DNA of 64,000 nucleotides, taken from NCBI GenBank assembly GCA_035222895.1, contig JAVYIG010001045.1, positions 310,001 to 374,000 on the forward strand. Direction: 5' to 3'. Under the pieces are notes generated by a model. The model ran no database searches, was not told the origin of the DNA, and worked only from the letters and a program-made list of their open reading frames with translations. Positions 46,946 through 58,379 of the stretch are shown one piece after another. The first letter of the stretch is position 1, and every line of letters starts with the position of its first letter. The position numbers were made by a program, and so were the translations under genes. This stretch comes from Strongylocentrotus droebachiensis (taxonomy: Eukaryota > Echinodermata > Echinoidea > Camarodonta > Strongylocentrotidae).

Positions 46946-49900
46946 GTCATAACCCCCTATTTTGATCTAAACTAAAGCATTGCTTGAAAGAAGTGAATCT
47001 GAAATATATCAACAGATCTCTCAAAAAGAAAAATCTTAAAAATGTATACCTTTCCAAATTCATTCAAAAGTGATGAAAATAATTCGGCAATTAACAATCT
47101 TTTCATATTTAACATGAAATTCCCTACCAGTTTTATGTGATTCTAACTATTTGTATTGCTCTGACGAATGCATATATATATTAAAGGAAACGCCAAATAA
47201 AAGTTGCTAAGATGTTTCTGACATTCTATTAAAACTGGGTCAGCCGAAACGATTTTCTTAAAGTATCAACAATATTGTATTTAAAAAAAAATTATGCTCA
47301 ACTATTTTTGCTGACTATAGACTGTTGTAGATTTAGTTACGCCATCAGCGAAGCAAGGCAGTACGCTTTGTTGGAAAAACGGCTTCTGATATAGATCCCA
47401 TTTGGTTAAATCCCGGCTTTCAATTAGTGGCACATTTTTACGACCCGGATTTGGAAATGTTAAAAAATTGACGTTTTCGCACCTTCCCCAAAATTGAGAA
47501 TTAATGGAAGCGTTCTCCGTCCTGACCGAACACCAACTTGGACGGCGTTCCTCCCCCTTCTCACAGCGGGCTTCTAGCCAGGCGCTTGGGGTTAATGCAT
47601 CTTTCTTAATTCATCGTGACGCATGACCACTGACTGATGGCCAGCCTACAATGTTTGCTAAAAGCATTAAAACAAAATGCCTCTGTTTTGCCTCAATTTA
47701 CGAGAAAAATATTGAAAATATAAACAGTGGAGTTTGATAAACGCCAGTGGGGGCCTAAAGTGAATTTGTTAACACCATGCCCTATGTTGACTTGACGGTT
47801 TAACGATGGACAGACGGCCTGCGCGCATATGTTGCCCTTATGGATTACGCCTGGTCATTGATTTTAAATACAAGTAGAAAAGGTTTTGCGCGCAGCTTAT
47901 GAAGCCAATATGTTATTGCTCCGAAGATTATATACTCGGCAAAAGGTTGATGAAAGGATTAGAGAAGAAACGGCGAGTGTCGAGACAGGGTAGGACGTAG
48001 GTCGGATGAAGAGAATCGGAGAGATGGGTATGGAATGAGTAGGGGTAGGGGGAAATTAAAAGATGAGGGATTCATTTCTGAGGTTTGAATGAAGCACCTG
48101 CTGATGTGTAGCGCTGGTTAGGGGCGAGCGGGAAGACGTCAGTCGATTAAAATCAGGTTCATTCGTAACAGGTGGCACTTTCTTTGGCCGACATAGGGTC
48201 AACGTAGCCCCCATTGCCGACCTCCAAACAACCCTCGCCAGACATTAACTACCCCCCTTCTCTTACCCCTATCAGGCATGACGCGCTCTTGGCTAGCCCC
48301 GGCTTCAGACACCCTCCTGATAAATTGTGTATGTTTAACTGCATATATGTGCACCTGGGGAGGAGTGGCTTGAAAATGGAAAGGCGAGGGAAGAGAGACG
48401 CAAAAGAGTCGGGGACGGCGGGGCAGCTGGTCCGGGCGAAGTCTCCATCTCTTAGCCCCCCGACTACTAACAATGTCCCCCCGACTAACAGGTCCGTACA
48501 TCAGTCTCGCCCTTCCCCCTACCCCCTTCCACCATTGTCCCTTGACAATGTATGCACAGCTCGTGATGATGACGTCTGCCCCATAAAAACACACTTTTCC
48601 ATTGGTCTAGGTTTCCTGTAAGCCTTTGAAGTAAACACAGAGAGAAACAGAAGGCGCCTTTGTTAGAGAGGTAAAGCCAGTGGAGACACACGACAGGTCG
48701 AGAGAAGTAGCGAGCCGGCTGCCTGCCACCCGTACCGGCCTCCACACGCATTGTTACCGCACTTGACACACTTGAATTGAAAAACATCGGTGCCAAAAAG
48801 TCCTCCCCATCACCTGCCAGCGAGCTAATCATTATTATACCTCCAATCCGCGGTAGCTCTAGCTAATGACACTCGGCAGTGATTGGCTGGTGAAGGACCG
48901 GCCGAGGAGCGGGGGAAGGAGGCGGTCATGTCTCGTTCTTACCCTAGGCAGCATCTCCTTCCCTGTCCCTGACAATGAACTTCGATTAGAACAAAGAACA
49001 AGAGAGTCTTGCCACTTTTCCTACGCCAATCGCAAACCCTAAAAGCAGATGTTTCGATAAAAAATACAAATAATTGAATCTTCCATCTTCTTTGGAATTT
49101 TCCCTGAAAGTTTGAGCGAATCACCGCGCGAGTTTGAGACAGGACGCGTCAATCTTAGTCCCCATCTCAAGTTGAATCACTCGCGGGATGAATATTTAAA
49201 TGAGGTACGCGGTGGGGGCAGAGTGCGTAATTATCATAAATGATACTCGGCGTGAACTCTCCAACAAACGAGACTGAAGTGTGAGGTGCATCGCTCGGTA
49301 CAGGTGCATAGCATCTTATCATCAGTCGTCAGCGTGGCGCGGTCTTTCTCAACACTCAGTGAGTATAAGACCCATCCTACCCAGTTGCTAGACGCGTGTT
49401 ATAGGCAAACAATCCAAGCTCAGACACGTTTCTTTACTTTTCCAGCTTTGACAAAGTCCAAAGTATTATCGCCCCCACCTGCTTGGCGTATTCGAGCCAC
49501 AGGTGTCGCGACGCAAAACGCGCGCCGCAAAAACTCTGGTCGCACCGTCCGGGCCGAGAACTTTTCGTCACCCTGCCGCCTTTTCCTATACAAAACACGC
49601 CCCTTTTATAAAGACACCATATTTAGCTAGCCTACATATCATACTATGCGTAGGAAAGATACCAGAATCAAGGCGCAAAAGACACGCCGATCAGAGAAGG
49701 TAATTTCGAAGAGCGCGAAGCCAAAACTTTGCTAAAAGACGCAACAAAATTGCCTTCTCGCGCCGCGAAAAGCCGAAATGCTGTACGCATTCAACACAGG
49801 GAGCTTGTATTGTCCTCTCATGCATAACAAACGTGTACATTATGAGCGCACAACTGACCAGACAGGGCCAATCGGCACTCGAAAACACCCTTGCATCCTT

Positions 49901-52198
49901 CAACTTACGCTTGTCGTCTTTTTGCCATTTTCGTTGTATTTTCTTCGAGATCGAGCTCAAATTATCGCTTAAAATGTCATATTCCTTCATTTTTTCCATA
50001 GTGTGTATCGTTCACTTTCTATTGTTTCGTACGCACACACAGAGTAGGATACATAAATGTATCTTTGAATACAGGGTAGGTAGTGCGCTCATACTAGCCG
50101 CGCTATATTGGCGCTGTATGTAAGCACAACCGTACGCAATATTGCCGCCTTGCAAAATTCGTCTTCTGGTTTTCTTATTATTTGTCCTCCAAACATTGTC
50201 AAAATATATCATTGATGAAAGACAGAAAGTTATTTTTTATCTATCTTCAATAAAGAATTATTTTCAAAGAAGAAAATGAATGGTTTTAGGAGAAAAGGCT
50301 GCTCTAAAATGTAAATACCCACGTCGTGTAGTGGGAATTATAACGCCTTGTATGGTGTCTCCTATTATAGAAGCTATCACCTTATTTCTTCTATGTCGTT
50401 AAAATAACATTATTTCAAGATGGTTCGAATTTCTTACGAATCGACCATTCTGTGTGTTCTTGAGCACCATTTTGCTTCATATCTCCTGCTATATGTGATC
50501 TTAATTCGATACTTTCTTGTGTTCATCCCTTCGTGCCATTTAGAGTCAGGATAAAAGGAAAATCTCATTAATGTTCCTAAGATAATAATGTAAATCAACA
50601 TTCAATGAAGACTACAACGAACCCCAGTCGTATTTTTTTTTATAACTAGTCTCTTCATTCTGGTAAAAGAGCAAAACTGCCGTCATACATGAAGGAGAAA
50701 TGTCCTGAAAATATTAAGAGTGATTTAGATTCACAACTTATTTCACGCATGTTATAGTAAATTATGAATATCAAACGCTTAATATTCTTTTTGGTAGAGA
50801 TGAAAAGTATACTATCAGAACATGGAGAACATTTGAAGGTAAAACAAACTTCTACGGATGTATTTCCAGATAACAAAACAGTCAGGGCTGTTTTTCCCAA
50901 TAATTTATTATTTTTCTGGTAAATTAATGATGGCATTAACATTGCAGATCAAAATATTACGTTGACGAACGGAAAAACAAAAGAAGAAGCAATATTTCAC
51001 AACTATAATGCTAATATTTTACCAATCTTTCCATTTATAAGCCAAATTCAAGACATACCCCCTCCAGGTATAGGCTCGTGTAATGTAAGAATCATAACGC
51101 CGCACAGAACCGAAGACATACATACCCAAGACCCCTTTTACATAAATGTATCACACAAATATCAATACAAAGTTTCAATTCCAAAGGCATACAACCCATC
51201 TCTACTAGAGGATTTTTCTCCAAATGCCTATCTAGGTCCAGGTGTAGAAATAATGTAGATATCTGATAGACATAAAATTATTGGGCGTCGTAGTAGTCCC
51301 CGAAGTAGAATCAGGAGTAATACAATACTCGGGCACAAAGAGCGTTACGAAGTTTAAATTTACGAAATTGCGCTGATTATTATCATCATTGGTAAGATCT
51401 TTTATTGTATTATTATATACAAATATTGAAGAGATTGTTTATTTGTTGATACTATTAAAAAAAAGGTTTTTAGTGTGTCTTCTTTATGAATGCCATGAAT
51501 GCCTGCATTAATAATTCCTTAATCATAGTTAGTATGTCCCTTTTCCCTCCACACTATACCTTAAATCTTGTTCTCCGTCAAAAACAAAAAAATCAACCCC
51601 GTGAAAATATGATAAAACACGTAAATTATATGAAGTTCCTCACTTGATGAAATGTAAAATAAATCCATAATTTACAGAGCGGCACTATGCAAGCAGACAA
51701 AAATATCATCAACATTGAATTCACAGATGAGGTTTAAATATTTTAGACAAAATAAATTCGGGAACCGGGTTTCCCCTTTTTAAATGTATATCTATGAGCG
51801 CACACTTGCTCTCTGGTCCCTTACTGACACTGTCCCATTAAAACCTGTTCTTGGAAATCCATTATTGGTCTTTGAATTTATTGACTTAATCACGCAATAT
51901 AATTTCAAAGAATAACAACTCCATACGTTATGGCAGTTCCCCGAATATTAAAACATCCACTTTTAATGGTTTATCACGGAGTGCGAGATTTTACGATTCC
52001 GTTCACGGCATTCGGGATTATATGTATGCCTCAATTTTGTGATACGATTCGTGCTGTGCTCAATAATAAATTATGCTCTCGACTAAAACTATTTTACTTA
52101 TTCCATGCGTCTGATGAAGCTATTTAAAGTCTAATTTCGTTTGCCTTTTTTTCTCTTCATTGTCAAAATCACAAGTATTTCATTGCCCGACTCCTCAC
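46946..52198. other. largely unique intergenic DNA with CpG-richer segment
   Basis: No recognisable protein on either strand. From about 47480 to 50130 the sequence is clearly richer in G+C and CpG than its surroundings. It contains an ATTGG box at 48882, a TATTTAAAT box at 49193 and a CAGTGAGTA donor-like string near 49358. It could be a promoter or regulatory block for an unseen transcript. The open frames across it (for example 49286-49630) begin at non-ATG codons. From 50130 to 52198 it is AT-rich and featureless. Confidence 0.4.
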
Positions 52199-52318
52199 CG
52201 GAATCGCCGCCGGATTGACGTTGAACGTAGTCGGAGACATGTATTTATCCCTCATAGCCTCCAGCATTGCCTCCCTCTCGCGTTCTGTTCTAGTTAATCT
52301 CCCCCTCATTTTGTTCAT
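52199..52318 (-). CDS. candidate first coding exon, unknown protein
   Basis: On the minus strand an ATG at 52318 opens a well-formed coding stretch in AT-rich surroundings: MNKMRGRLTRTEREREAMLE, continuing AMRDKYMSPTTFNVNPAAIP. It is followed exactly in phase by the donor GTGAGG (GT at 52198-52197). Forty codons, phase 0. The sequence is strongly charged and probably helical up to KYM, then a TTFNVNP segment. If the donor is not used, the frame ends at 52169, giving a 49-residue peptide. I do not recognise the family, and no downstream exon was identified to the left. It could be a small ORF or chance. Confidence 0.35.
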
Positions 52319-52669
52319 TTTCAGTGGCAGGCTTCTGCTCCAGTTTACGAGGGAGGGGAGGGAAGGGATTAGGGAAATGACTATTAAAAACCGCAAAATG
52401 TGTAGAACCATGGTAGCGGTTAAAATTTGTTGTAAAGCCCTATTCAATAAAGAAAACCGCAAGTTTTTTTCTTCATTTGATGTTGAGCGCTTTATTCGTA
52501 ATTTCTGTCTTGTATATGGATTGTCAAATAAAGACTTTTTTCCTTTTCTTTATGTGATGTCAAATAAAGACTTAATTGACGTCTATGCATGATGTTATTT
52601 TCAATGTATTTTTTTCATCAATTCCTGTCTCTTTTCCTTCAGTCCTTCAATATCTCCGTCTGTTTCTGT
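52319..52669. other. intergenic, no gene seen
   Basis: AT-rich sequence upstream of the candidate minus-strand exon. No promoter motif is clear. Confidence 0.4.
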
Positions 52670-52830
52670 CTCTCTCTCTCTCTCTCTCTGTATATACATC
52701 TCTCAACTGCTTCATTCCCTTATTTTGTTTTCTCTCTCTCTCTCTCTCTCTCTCTCCCTCCCTCCCTCCCTCCCTCCCTCCCTCACCCCTCCCGTTCTCT
52801 CATTTTCATTTCTTCTTCTTCGTCTTCCTC
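52670..52830 (+). repeat. CT/CCCT microsatellite
   Basis: CT runs at about 52670-52690 and 52732-52755, then (CCCT)n to about 52785 and TTC-rich sequence. Confidence 0.9.
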
Positions 52831-53429
52831 CTCATCCCCTTCAATACCCTTTTCCGTTCCCGGCCTGCTCATCCAACCTCCCCCTCTCTCCCCCTTTTAT
52901 ATTTTCAAACTATTTTACAATTCATTTACATAAGAAAAGATTCTCCACATGATTATGATAACTATCGCGACGGTCGGGAAAAAAATATGCGAAGTTCACC
53001 ATCCTTTTCTCCCATCTCTGATCTGCATGCTCCCTTGACCTCCCAGCCGCAAGCTTGCGGGCCGACATCGCACAACAAAAGGGGGTAGGGTCACTCATGG
53101 GCACGGAAACTCATCGGGTGGAAGTTGAATGGTTGAGCACATCTCGGACAAAAGCCGCTCACCGGGCAATGCATTAGGTAAAGCGAAACGGGGTAACAGT
53201 CTTCTTACGCGCGCAACAATGTCGTGTGTGCGGAGAAGCGCAATGTTTATCATGACATGCTGTTCTTTTAAAATGTATTATATTCAATTTGCATAATGTG
53301 CCATCTACATATGCCGATGACAGGCACCCACAAATGTCATTATAAAAACTGCAGGAATTCTAATTCATTAAAATCAATATGCACGCAAAATAATTTAGAC
53401 TTCTACTACGGCTGCTGCTGCTACGACTA
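52831..53429. other. intergenic, no gene seen
   Basis: No exon recognised. Confidence 0.4.
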
Positions 53430-53509
53430 CTACGTCTAATACTGCTAATAATAATGATAATTACAATGATAATAATGATAATTATGATGATAATAATAAT
53501 TATAATTAC

Positions 53510-53554
<45 letters not shown>

Positions 53555-53580
53555 AATAATGATAATAATAATGAAGAAAA
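53430..53580 (+). repeat. AAT/GATAAT microsatellite
   Basis: Imperfect GATAAT leading to (AAT)n at about 53507-53541 and more GATAATAAT. Confidence 0.95.
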
Positions 53581-53700
53581 AAATATAATAACCCAGTCCA
53601 AAAGTTCTTTACAAATTGAAATTACTCACAGGGAGCCTCGAAGTTAGTTTATTGTCCTAATGGTGGAATGATGAATATTGATAAGTAAGAATGAAGAGAG

Positions 53701-54015
53701 CTGGGGGTGTTTAACAATGATCCTAAGTCGAACTTAACTCTAAGTTGAACTTAAAAGTTACGGAGAGCCATTTGTAGCCTTAAAATAAAATATATTCAAA
53801 AGCGAAAAATCAAGTATTTTAGACTTTCCATAAATTCCACATCAAGAACATCAAATCTCCCATGATAATAGAAAATGCGAATGATTTGAATCAACATTTT
53901 ATGCCTTTTAAAATAACTTTTACAAAATATTTTCAAGGATGCTAATGGCTTTCCATAACTTTTAAGTCCAACTTAGAGATAAGTTTGACTTAGGATCTTT
54001 GTGAAACACTTCCCT
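53701..54015 (-). mobile_element. MITE-like element, GGGTG-end family, copy 2
   Basis: In opposite orientation to 375-700 and 56630-56935. Ends are CTGGGGGTGTTTAACAATGA and an inverted GGGAAGTGTTTCACAAAG. Inner blocks CTAATGGCTTTCCATAACTT and TCAAGTATTTTAGACTTTCC are shared. Confidence 0.8.
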
Positions 54016-54054
54016 GATGTATTTGTTTCCAGTTCATCGTGACTGTGCCATGGA

Positions 54055-54230
54055 CCAGTGATCGGCCTGGTGGTAGAGTTGCTACCCGGCAAGTAATAGA
54101 TGACAGGTTCAAATCCAGTTGGTTCTTTATTTACTGGGTGCTAGCCGAAATTTCTTTCGAACTGAAATTACACACAGGAAGCCTAACTTTCAAAGCTTGG
54201 AAATCAGATGTGGGTAAGATTGAGGCGAAA
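54055..54230 (+). mobile_element. tRNA-derived SINE fragment
   Basis: A pol III-type head with A-box-like TGGTAGAGTTG (54071-54081) and B-box GGTTCAAATCC (54106-54116), 35 bp apart as in tRNA genes. It is followed by a non-tRNA body containing GAACTGAAATTACACACAGG; a similar GAAATTACTCACAGGGAGCC occurs at about 53618-53637. The tRNA-like part lacks a convincing cloverleaf, so a SINE is favoured over a tRNA gene. Confidence 0.6.
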
Positions 54231-56292
54231 TATCCCATATTTATATATTTTGCAATCAGAAACTAACTGTTCTTGAGATGGGCAAATCACAAAATCTCAA
54301 AATATTTCTCACTGAAGATGGGATAAACTTTATCTCCCTCTTATTAAGAAAAAAACTATTTGGCCTACAAGTTTCGTATCGGCTAAATGTGGTAACTTAG
54401 TTTTATATAACTTGACTGTCCAATTATTGTAATTATCTTTACAATATTATATAGCGGATCGAATTGACCTGCCCAGATCAAATGAACCCGTTCTGCTTTC
54501 TCAATGTTTTCAAAGTATACGTGGCCATTTTACGCTAAATTAAACATGTCATTGTCATCAAATTTGAGTTCGTTGTAAACCACCTGCAAAATTATTGGTA
54601 TTAATCGGGACCAACCGCCCAATATTTTGACGGTAAAGGGAAGAAATACAATAAAAACGGCAAGTTAGGTTTCTCATCAACGTCATAATATTTGCTCCTA
54701 AAATCACCGCGTTTATAATGAAGAATAAAATGCGGAGCATAACCCGCGGGCATTGTGAATGAAAACATTTGAGTCGCAAGTAGCGCGTTGCCTGCGTGGC
54801 GTTTACGTGTGATGCAAGAGTTCCGATTTCACTCATAATCATAATTGTATTCTCGTTTATTAATGGAGGTGTGTTCATAACGTTTAAAAGAAACATGCCC
54901 TAGGTGCCGAGGAAAGGCAAGTTCAAACTTCAGTGTGAGTCATAAAAAGGAAACCGAGATTAAACCCTAAATATCGGTGCAATCATTTCATCAAGATTTA
55001 GTCAAAGAGAGATGGCATGTAATGTTTTCTGTAATGTTATATCTTGGTCAATACAATCCAGTGACGGAGAGATGTAGCAGTTCCCCGATTCATGCTAATT
55101 TAGCCTAAGTGCCCAAGCTTTGAATAAAATGGGTGGTAAACGCAAGGTTGCTTCAATATTTTCTATTCCAAATAAATGCCTCCACGCCTGATGAAAGCAA
55201 CTTCTGAACACAATCCATCTCTTGCAAGGGCGATTTATGGCATGCTTTTTATTTAAAGAATAGCCAGTCCTCATTGTCATCCGCAATCGCATCTTGACGA
55301 GCAGCTATCATAATTGTTAAAGAGAACTATATAAACTTTTATACCGTTATAGCATATGTCGACAAATTTTGAATGCTTTTTAAGATATCGGTGTTTGAAT
55401 ACGGGTATCCTTTTATTGACTCACACTGTATAAGAGGCGGTTTTAATCAAGATGTCTTTGGATGGCGATTAGACCGCCCTCTAGGTGGGTACGGAAGAAA
55501 GGGAAAGAGAACACAGAGAGGTTGAAAGAAGTATGTCAGTGGCATTTCAGGGGGAGGGGTGGGGGCATGGGGGCATCTCCTGGCAAAACCCATTACTGTA
55601 TATCCGAGGAAATATCAAGTATAAAACGAAAATGTCCTGCAGTTTATTTCCCCTGCATAATAGTTAGACTCGAAAGAGCACTTGCAAATTGATTACATTT
55701 TAATCAGAGAATAATTTGGGGCCTAAAAGGCATTACGAAAACCTGCGAAGCTTCTTTCCAGATGATTTTGTGCTAAAAATGTACCGCTAAATTTTGACGA
55801 CCCCACCTTTTTTTGTGTCAGAGAATTGCAGAAGTGCCCCCCCTTCAAACGATTTGTTATGTTATTCTGTTGTTACAAGATGTTCCTCTCATATTTTGAA
55901 CCGCCCCCCCCCCCCCGCAACGATAATAATAATAAATAATACACAATTATAAGGCGCTTAATACTGGTGTCTCTAAGCACACCATATTCTGACTAAACAA
56001 TTATTTACCAAAACTTATAATAAACACACAACTTATACATCTGTTATTTATTCAATAAATCATGCATATATAATAATACAAAATAAGATAAGAGTGAGAT
56101 CAAACATACATACAAGAGGTCAAACATAGGATCAAACATAAGATCGATGTGCACAAATGAGATTTTAGATTTCGTGCGGAATCTTTCTAACTTTCTAACG
56201 AGGGACATTTCAATAGCCGTGACCATCACATACTACCATGAAGTATGACGTAATCCGAACACTATGTATATGAGACATACACTATATGGTAT
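54231..56292. other. intergenic, no gene seen
   Basis: AT-rich without recognised exons. Poly-C lies at about 55904-55917, followed by AAT repeats and AAGGCGCTTAATACTGGTG, a motif resembling the sequence next to other AAT repeats here. Confidence 0.45.
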
Positions 56293-56486
56293 TTAAAGCC
56301 CCACTGTCCTACTTTAGCTACTTGCTCCCTCTATATAGAAAACTTCCCCAATCGGTGCCTGTTGGTCCCCCCATGATCCTCTTTTTCTTATGTTAGTTGA
56401 GAGCTGAGTTAATGAGATAGCCACCTGTAGGTGACCTCGCTGTGTGGTCTAATTCCTTCTGGCCCACTAGTGTTGACGGTCTTTAA
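56293..56486 (+). mobile_element. TTAA-flanked MITE, CTTGCTCCCTCTATATAG family, copy 3
   Basis: TTAA at 56293-56296 and 56483-56486. The first ~160 bp are very close to 26598-26802, indicating recent activity; the right end differs. Confidence 0.8.
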
Positions 56487-56629
56487 ATTGCCCTTATTAA
56501 GCTGATTTTTGCAAAAGTCTTTACGATCGACAGGTCTATCTTGTTATTATTCCTCGCTCATCGAAGGGTACAGATTGATTGAATTCGCGGTGTTTGGCAA
56601 GACGATAATCTACATTTGTCTCTCTCTAC

Positions 56630-56935
56630 CCAGGGGGGTGTTTCACAAAGGTTCTAAGTCGAACTTAACTATAAGTTGGACTTAACCATTATGGAAAGCC
56701 GTTAGCATCATTGAAACTATTTTGTAAAAAATATTTTAAAAGGCATAGAATATTGATTCAAATCATTCATATTTTCTGTTATCTTGGGAGATTTTGTGGA
56801 ATTTATGAAAAGTCTCAAATACTTGAATTTTGCTTTTGAATGTATTTCATTATAAGGCTACAAATGGCTCTCCATAATATTTAAGTTCAACTTAGAGTTA
56901 AGTTCGACTTAAAATCTTTGTGAAACACCCCCTGG
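56630..56935 (+). mobile_element. MITE-like element, GGGTG-end family, copy 3
   Basis: Ends CCAGGGGGGTGTTTCACAAA and, inverted, CCAGGGGGTGTTTCACAAAG, the best-preserved pair of the three copies. It shares AAAGCCGTTAGCATC and GGCTACAAATGGCTCTCCAT with copy 1. Confidence 0.85.
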
Positions 56936-57004
56936 TGTAGTAAATGGATAACCGGTGGGAAGAAATTTCTTGACAGTTTCTGCATCTTATCAAGGTAGCT
57001 CGGC

Positions 57005-57394
57005 TTAAAGATAAACTTGAGTTCTGGTAATGCGATTGCATTGTGAAAGAAAAGGTGTGGAATGGATCAGAAAAGTTGATCATATAGCATGTAAGTAATG
57101 GTGTGTAATGCAAGGTTCTGGAGTCATCAAAATCATCATAAATTTGGCAGAGTCTTGGTACAGTAACAATCACTTACACAGACAGATGTATATGGGACAA
57201 CACACATGGTGTCGGGGCTAGTACTACCCTGATTTCCTTATCTTTCAATGCTCATTACTCAGCCAATATACAAGTTCCAAAATTGTTTGGCACATGACAT
57301 TTATTTGTAATCTTGAACATTCAGTGTAAGTTTCGTTAGATTCTGTGAGAATTCATTTTCTTTTTTTTTTACCAGAACTCAAGTTTATCTTTAA
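57005..57394 (+). mobile_element. TTAA-flanked MITE, AGATAAAC family, copy 5
   Basis: The best-preserved member, with TTAA at 57005-57008 and 57391-57394 and inverted ends AGATAAACTTGAGTTCTGGT that match perfectly. Inside are CATTGTGAAAGAAAAGGTGT, GCAAGGTTCTGGAGTCATCA and, toward the right, AATGTTCAAGATTACAAATA in reverse. Confidence 0.9.
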
Positions 57395-58195
57395 CTGGGG
57401 GTAATAATTATGTTTGCAGGCCCTCAGGAAGAACAGTATTAATACTGATGAGGCTATACCCTGGAAGAAAATAAGACAAGTCCGATATTAATATATTGTT
57501 CGTCTATATCCCTGCGACTCAAGACGTCGATGATGGGTAATAGTTTTATTGTGTTTATCTGTCCGAGATGGCGTAGTGAGGTTTTTAATTTTAGTTTTAT
57601 CAACAAGTTAGCTCATTCACCAATTGAATGCTTTCGATACTCAGTGCGGTATTCGGGGGTTGCAAGATCACGTCCGAGAGATTTTTAAAAAATCTTTCTC
57701 TCTCTCTTTCTCTCTCTCTCTTTCTCGTCCAAATACTTCCCTCTCTCTCTTCCTCCCTGTCTCTAAATATTATCTCTATGTCAGTCGACATTTTAAATGA
57801 CATTTTTGAAAATTCGCATTGTTGCCTAGACATACACCTGACTTGGTAAGCGCTAGCTTAAACATTCAGCAAAACACTCACCAAAGAAAAATGCAAACCG
57901 TTTTTTCTATCTCTTTAGTTCTTCAGTGGAAAAAAGTGCCCAATTTCGACAAAATTATGATAGACAAGTTCCATATATCAATTCAACTCAAAACCTATCC
58001 CTTGTTTCATACGCTAGAAACAACCGGATGGTCTCATATCATGCATGATAACATAGATGTACATTGTCTTATCATCAATGTTTTCATTTTATCATCAATA
58101 GTTTTGGTTCTACTGTTGAGGAATTTTGCGCAGTTCATTCCAGACGCCATCTCCCGTCCATAGTAGGAACAACAATAACAATGACAGATTTACAA
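57395..58195. other. LSM12 upstream region
   Basis: Contains a dispersed-repeat block at 57418-57470 (compare 34745-34795) and a CT microsatellite at 57696-57755. The rest is AT-rich. No exon of another gene recognised. Confidence 0.45.
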
Positions 58196-58240
58196 TGCGC
58201 ATGCGCAATACGAGCATCGGAGAACATGATTATTTTCAAC
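58196..58240 (+). promoter_or_regulatory. LSM12 core promoter: NRF-1 site and YY1-like start region
   Basis: TGCGCATGCGCA at 58196-58207 is a perfect palindromic NRF-1 consensus, 34 bp upstream of the LSM12 ATG. The start-codon region TTTCAACATGGCAGC resembles the YY1 motif often found over the start codon of housekeeping genes. No TATA box is evident. Transcription probably begins between or around these sites; this is inference. Confidence 0.6.
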
Positions 58241-58379
58241 ATGGCAGCAGGCTCCGCTGGGGAACCGGGTCCTCCACCGTGTAAAGTCGGCGATATCGTT
58301 TCTTGCAAGAATTGTCTTGAAGTTAATATTGAAGGAGAAGTTTTGGCCTATGATCCGACTAGTCGACTGCTCGCCCTGA
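58241..58379 (+). CDS. LSM12, first coding exon (gene partial in window)
   Basis: Encodes residues 1-46 plus one base: MAAGSAGEPGPPPCKVGDIV, then SCKNCLEVNIEGEVLAYDP and TSRLLAL. This matches the Lsm-fold start of metazoan LSM12 (human [20 protein letters not shown]..., then GEVVAFDYQSKMLALK). LSM12 is a cytoplasmic RNA-associated protein with an N-terminal Lsm domain and a C-terminal anticodon-binding-like domain. It works with ataxin-2 in translation and has been described as an NAADP-binding protein. The ATG is in good context (CAACATGG) and matches the human start, although the frame is open further upstream. Donor A|GTATCC at 58380-58381 gives a phase-1 intron that would complete the expected Lys codon. 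No later exon was recognised up to 64000, so at least 5.6 kb of intron 1 is in view. Confidence 0.85.

Noticed and set aside
48199-48832. Opposing open frames of 115-135 codons in the CpG-richer segment
   Set aside because: Both strands are open together and neither peptide has a recognisable domain; CpG-rich composition explains the lack of stops.
49286-49630. 114-codon + strand frame downstream of a TATTTAAAT box
   Set aside because: It opens at GTG rather than ATG and shows no family signature; the promoter-like motifs are reported separately as a low-confidence observation.
50962-51258. 98-codon + strand frame
   Set aside because: It starts at TTG, lies in AT-rich DNA and has no recognisable domain or splice context.
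54071-54116. Possible functional tRNA gene
   Set aside because: A- and B-box-like words are present, but the flanks do not form a convincing acceptor stem or anticodon arm; a SINE head is more likely.
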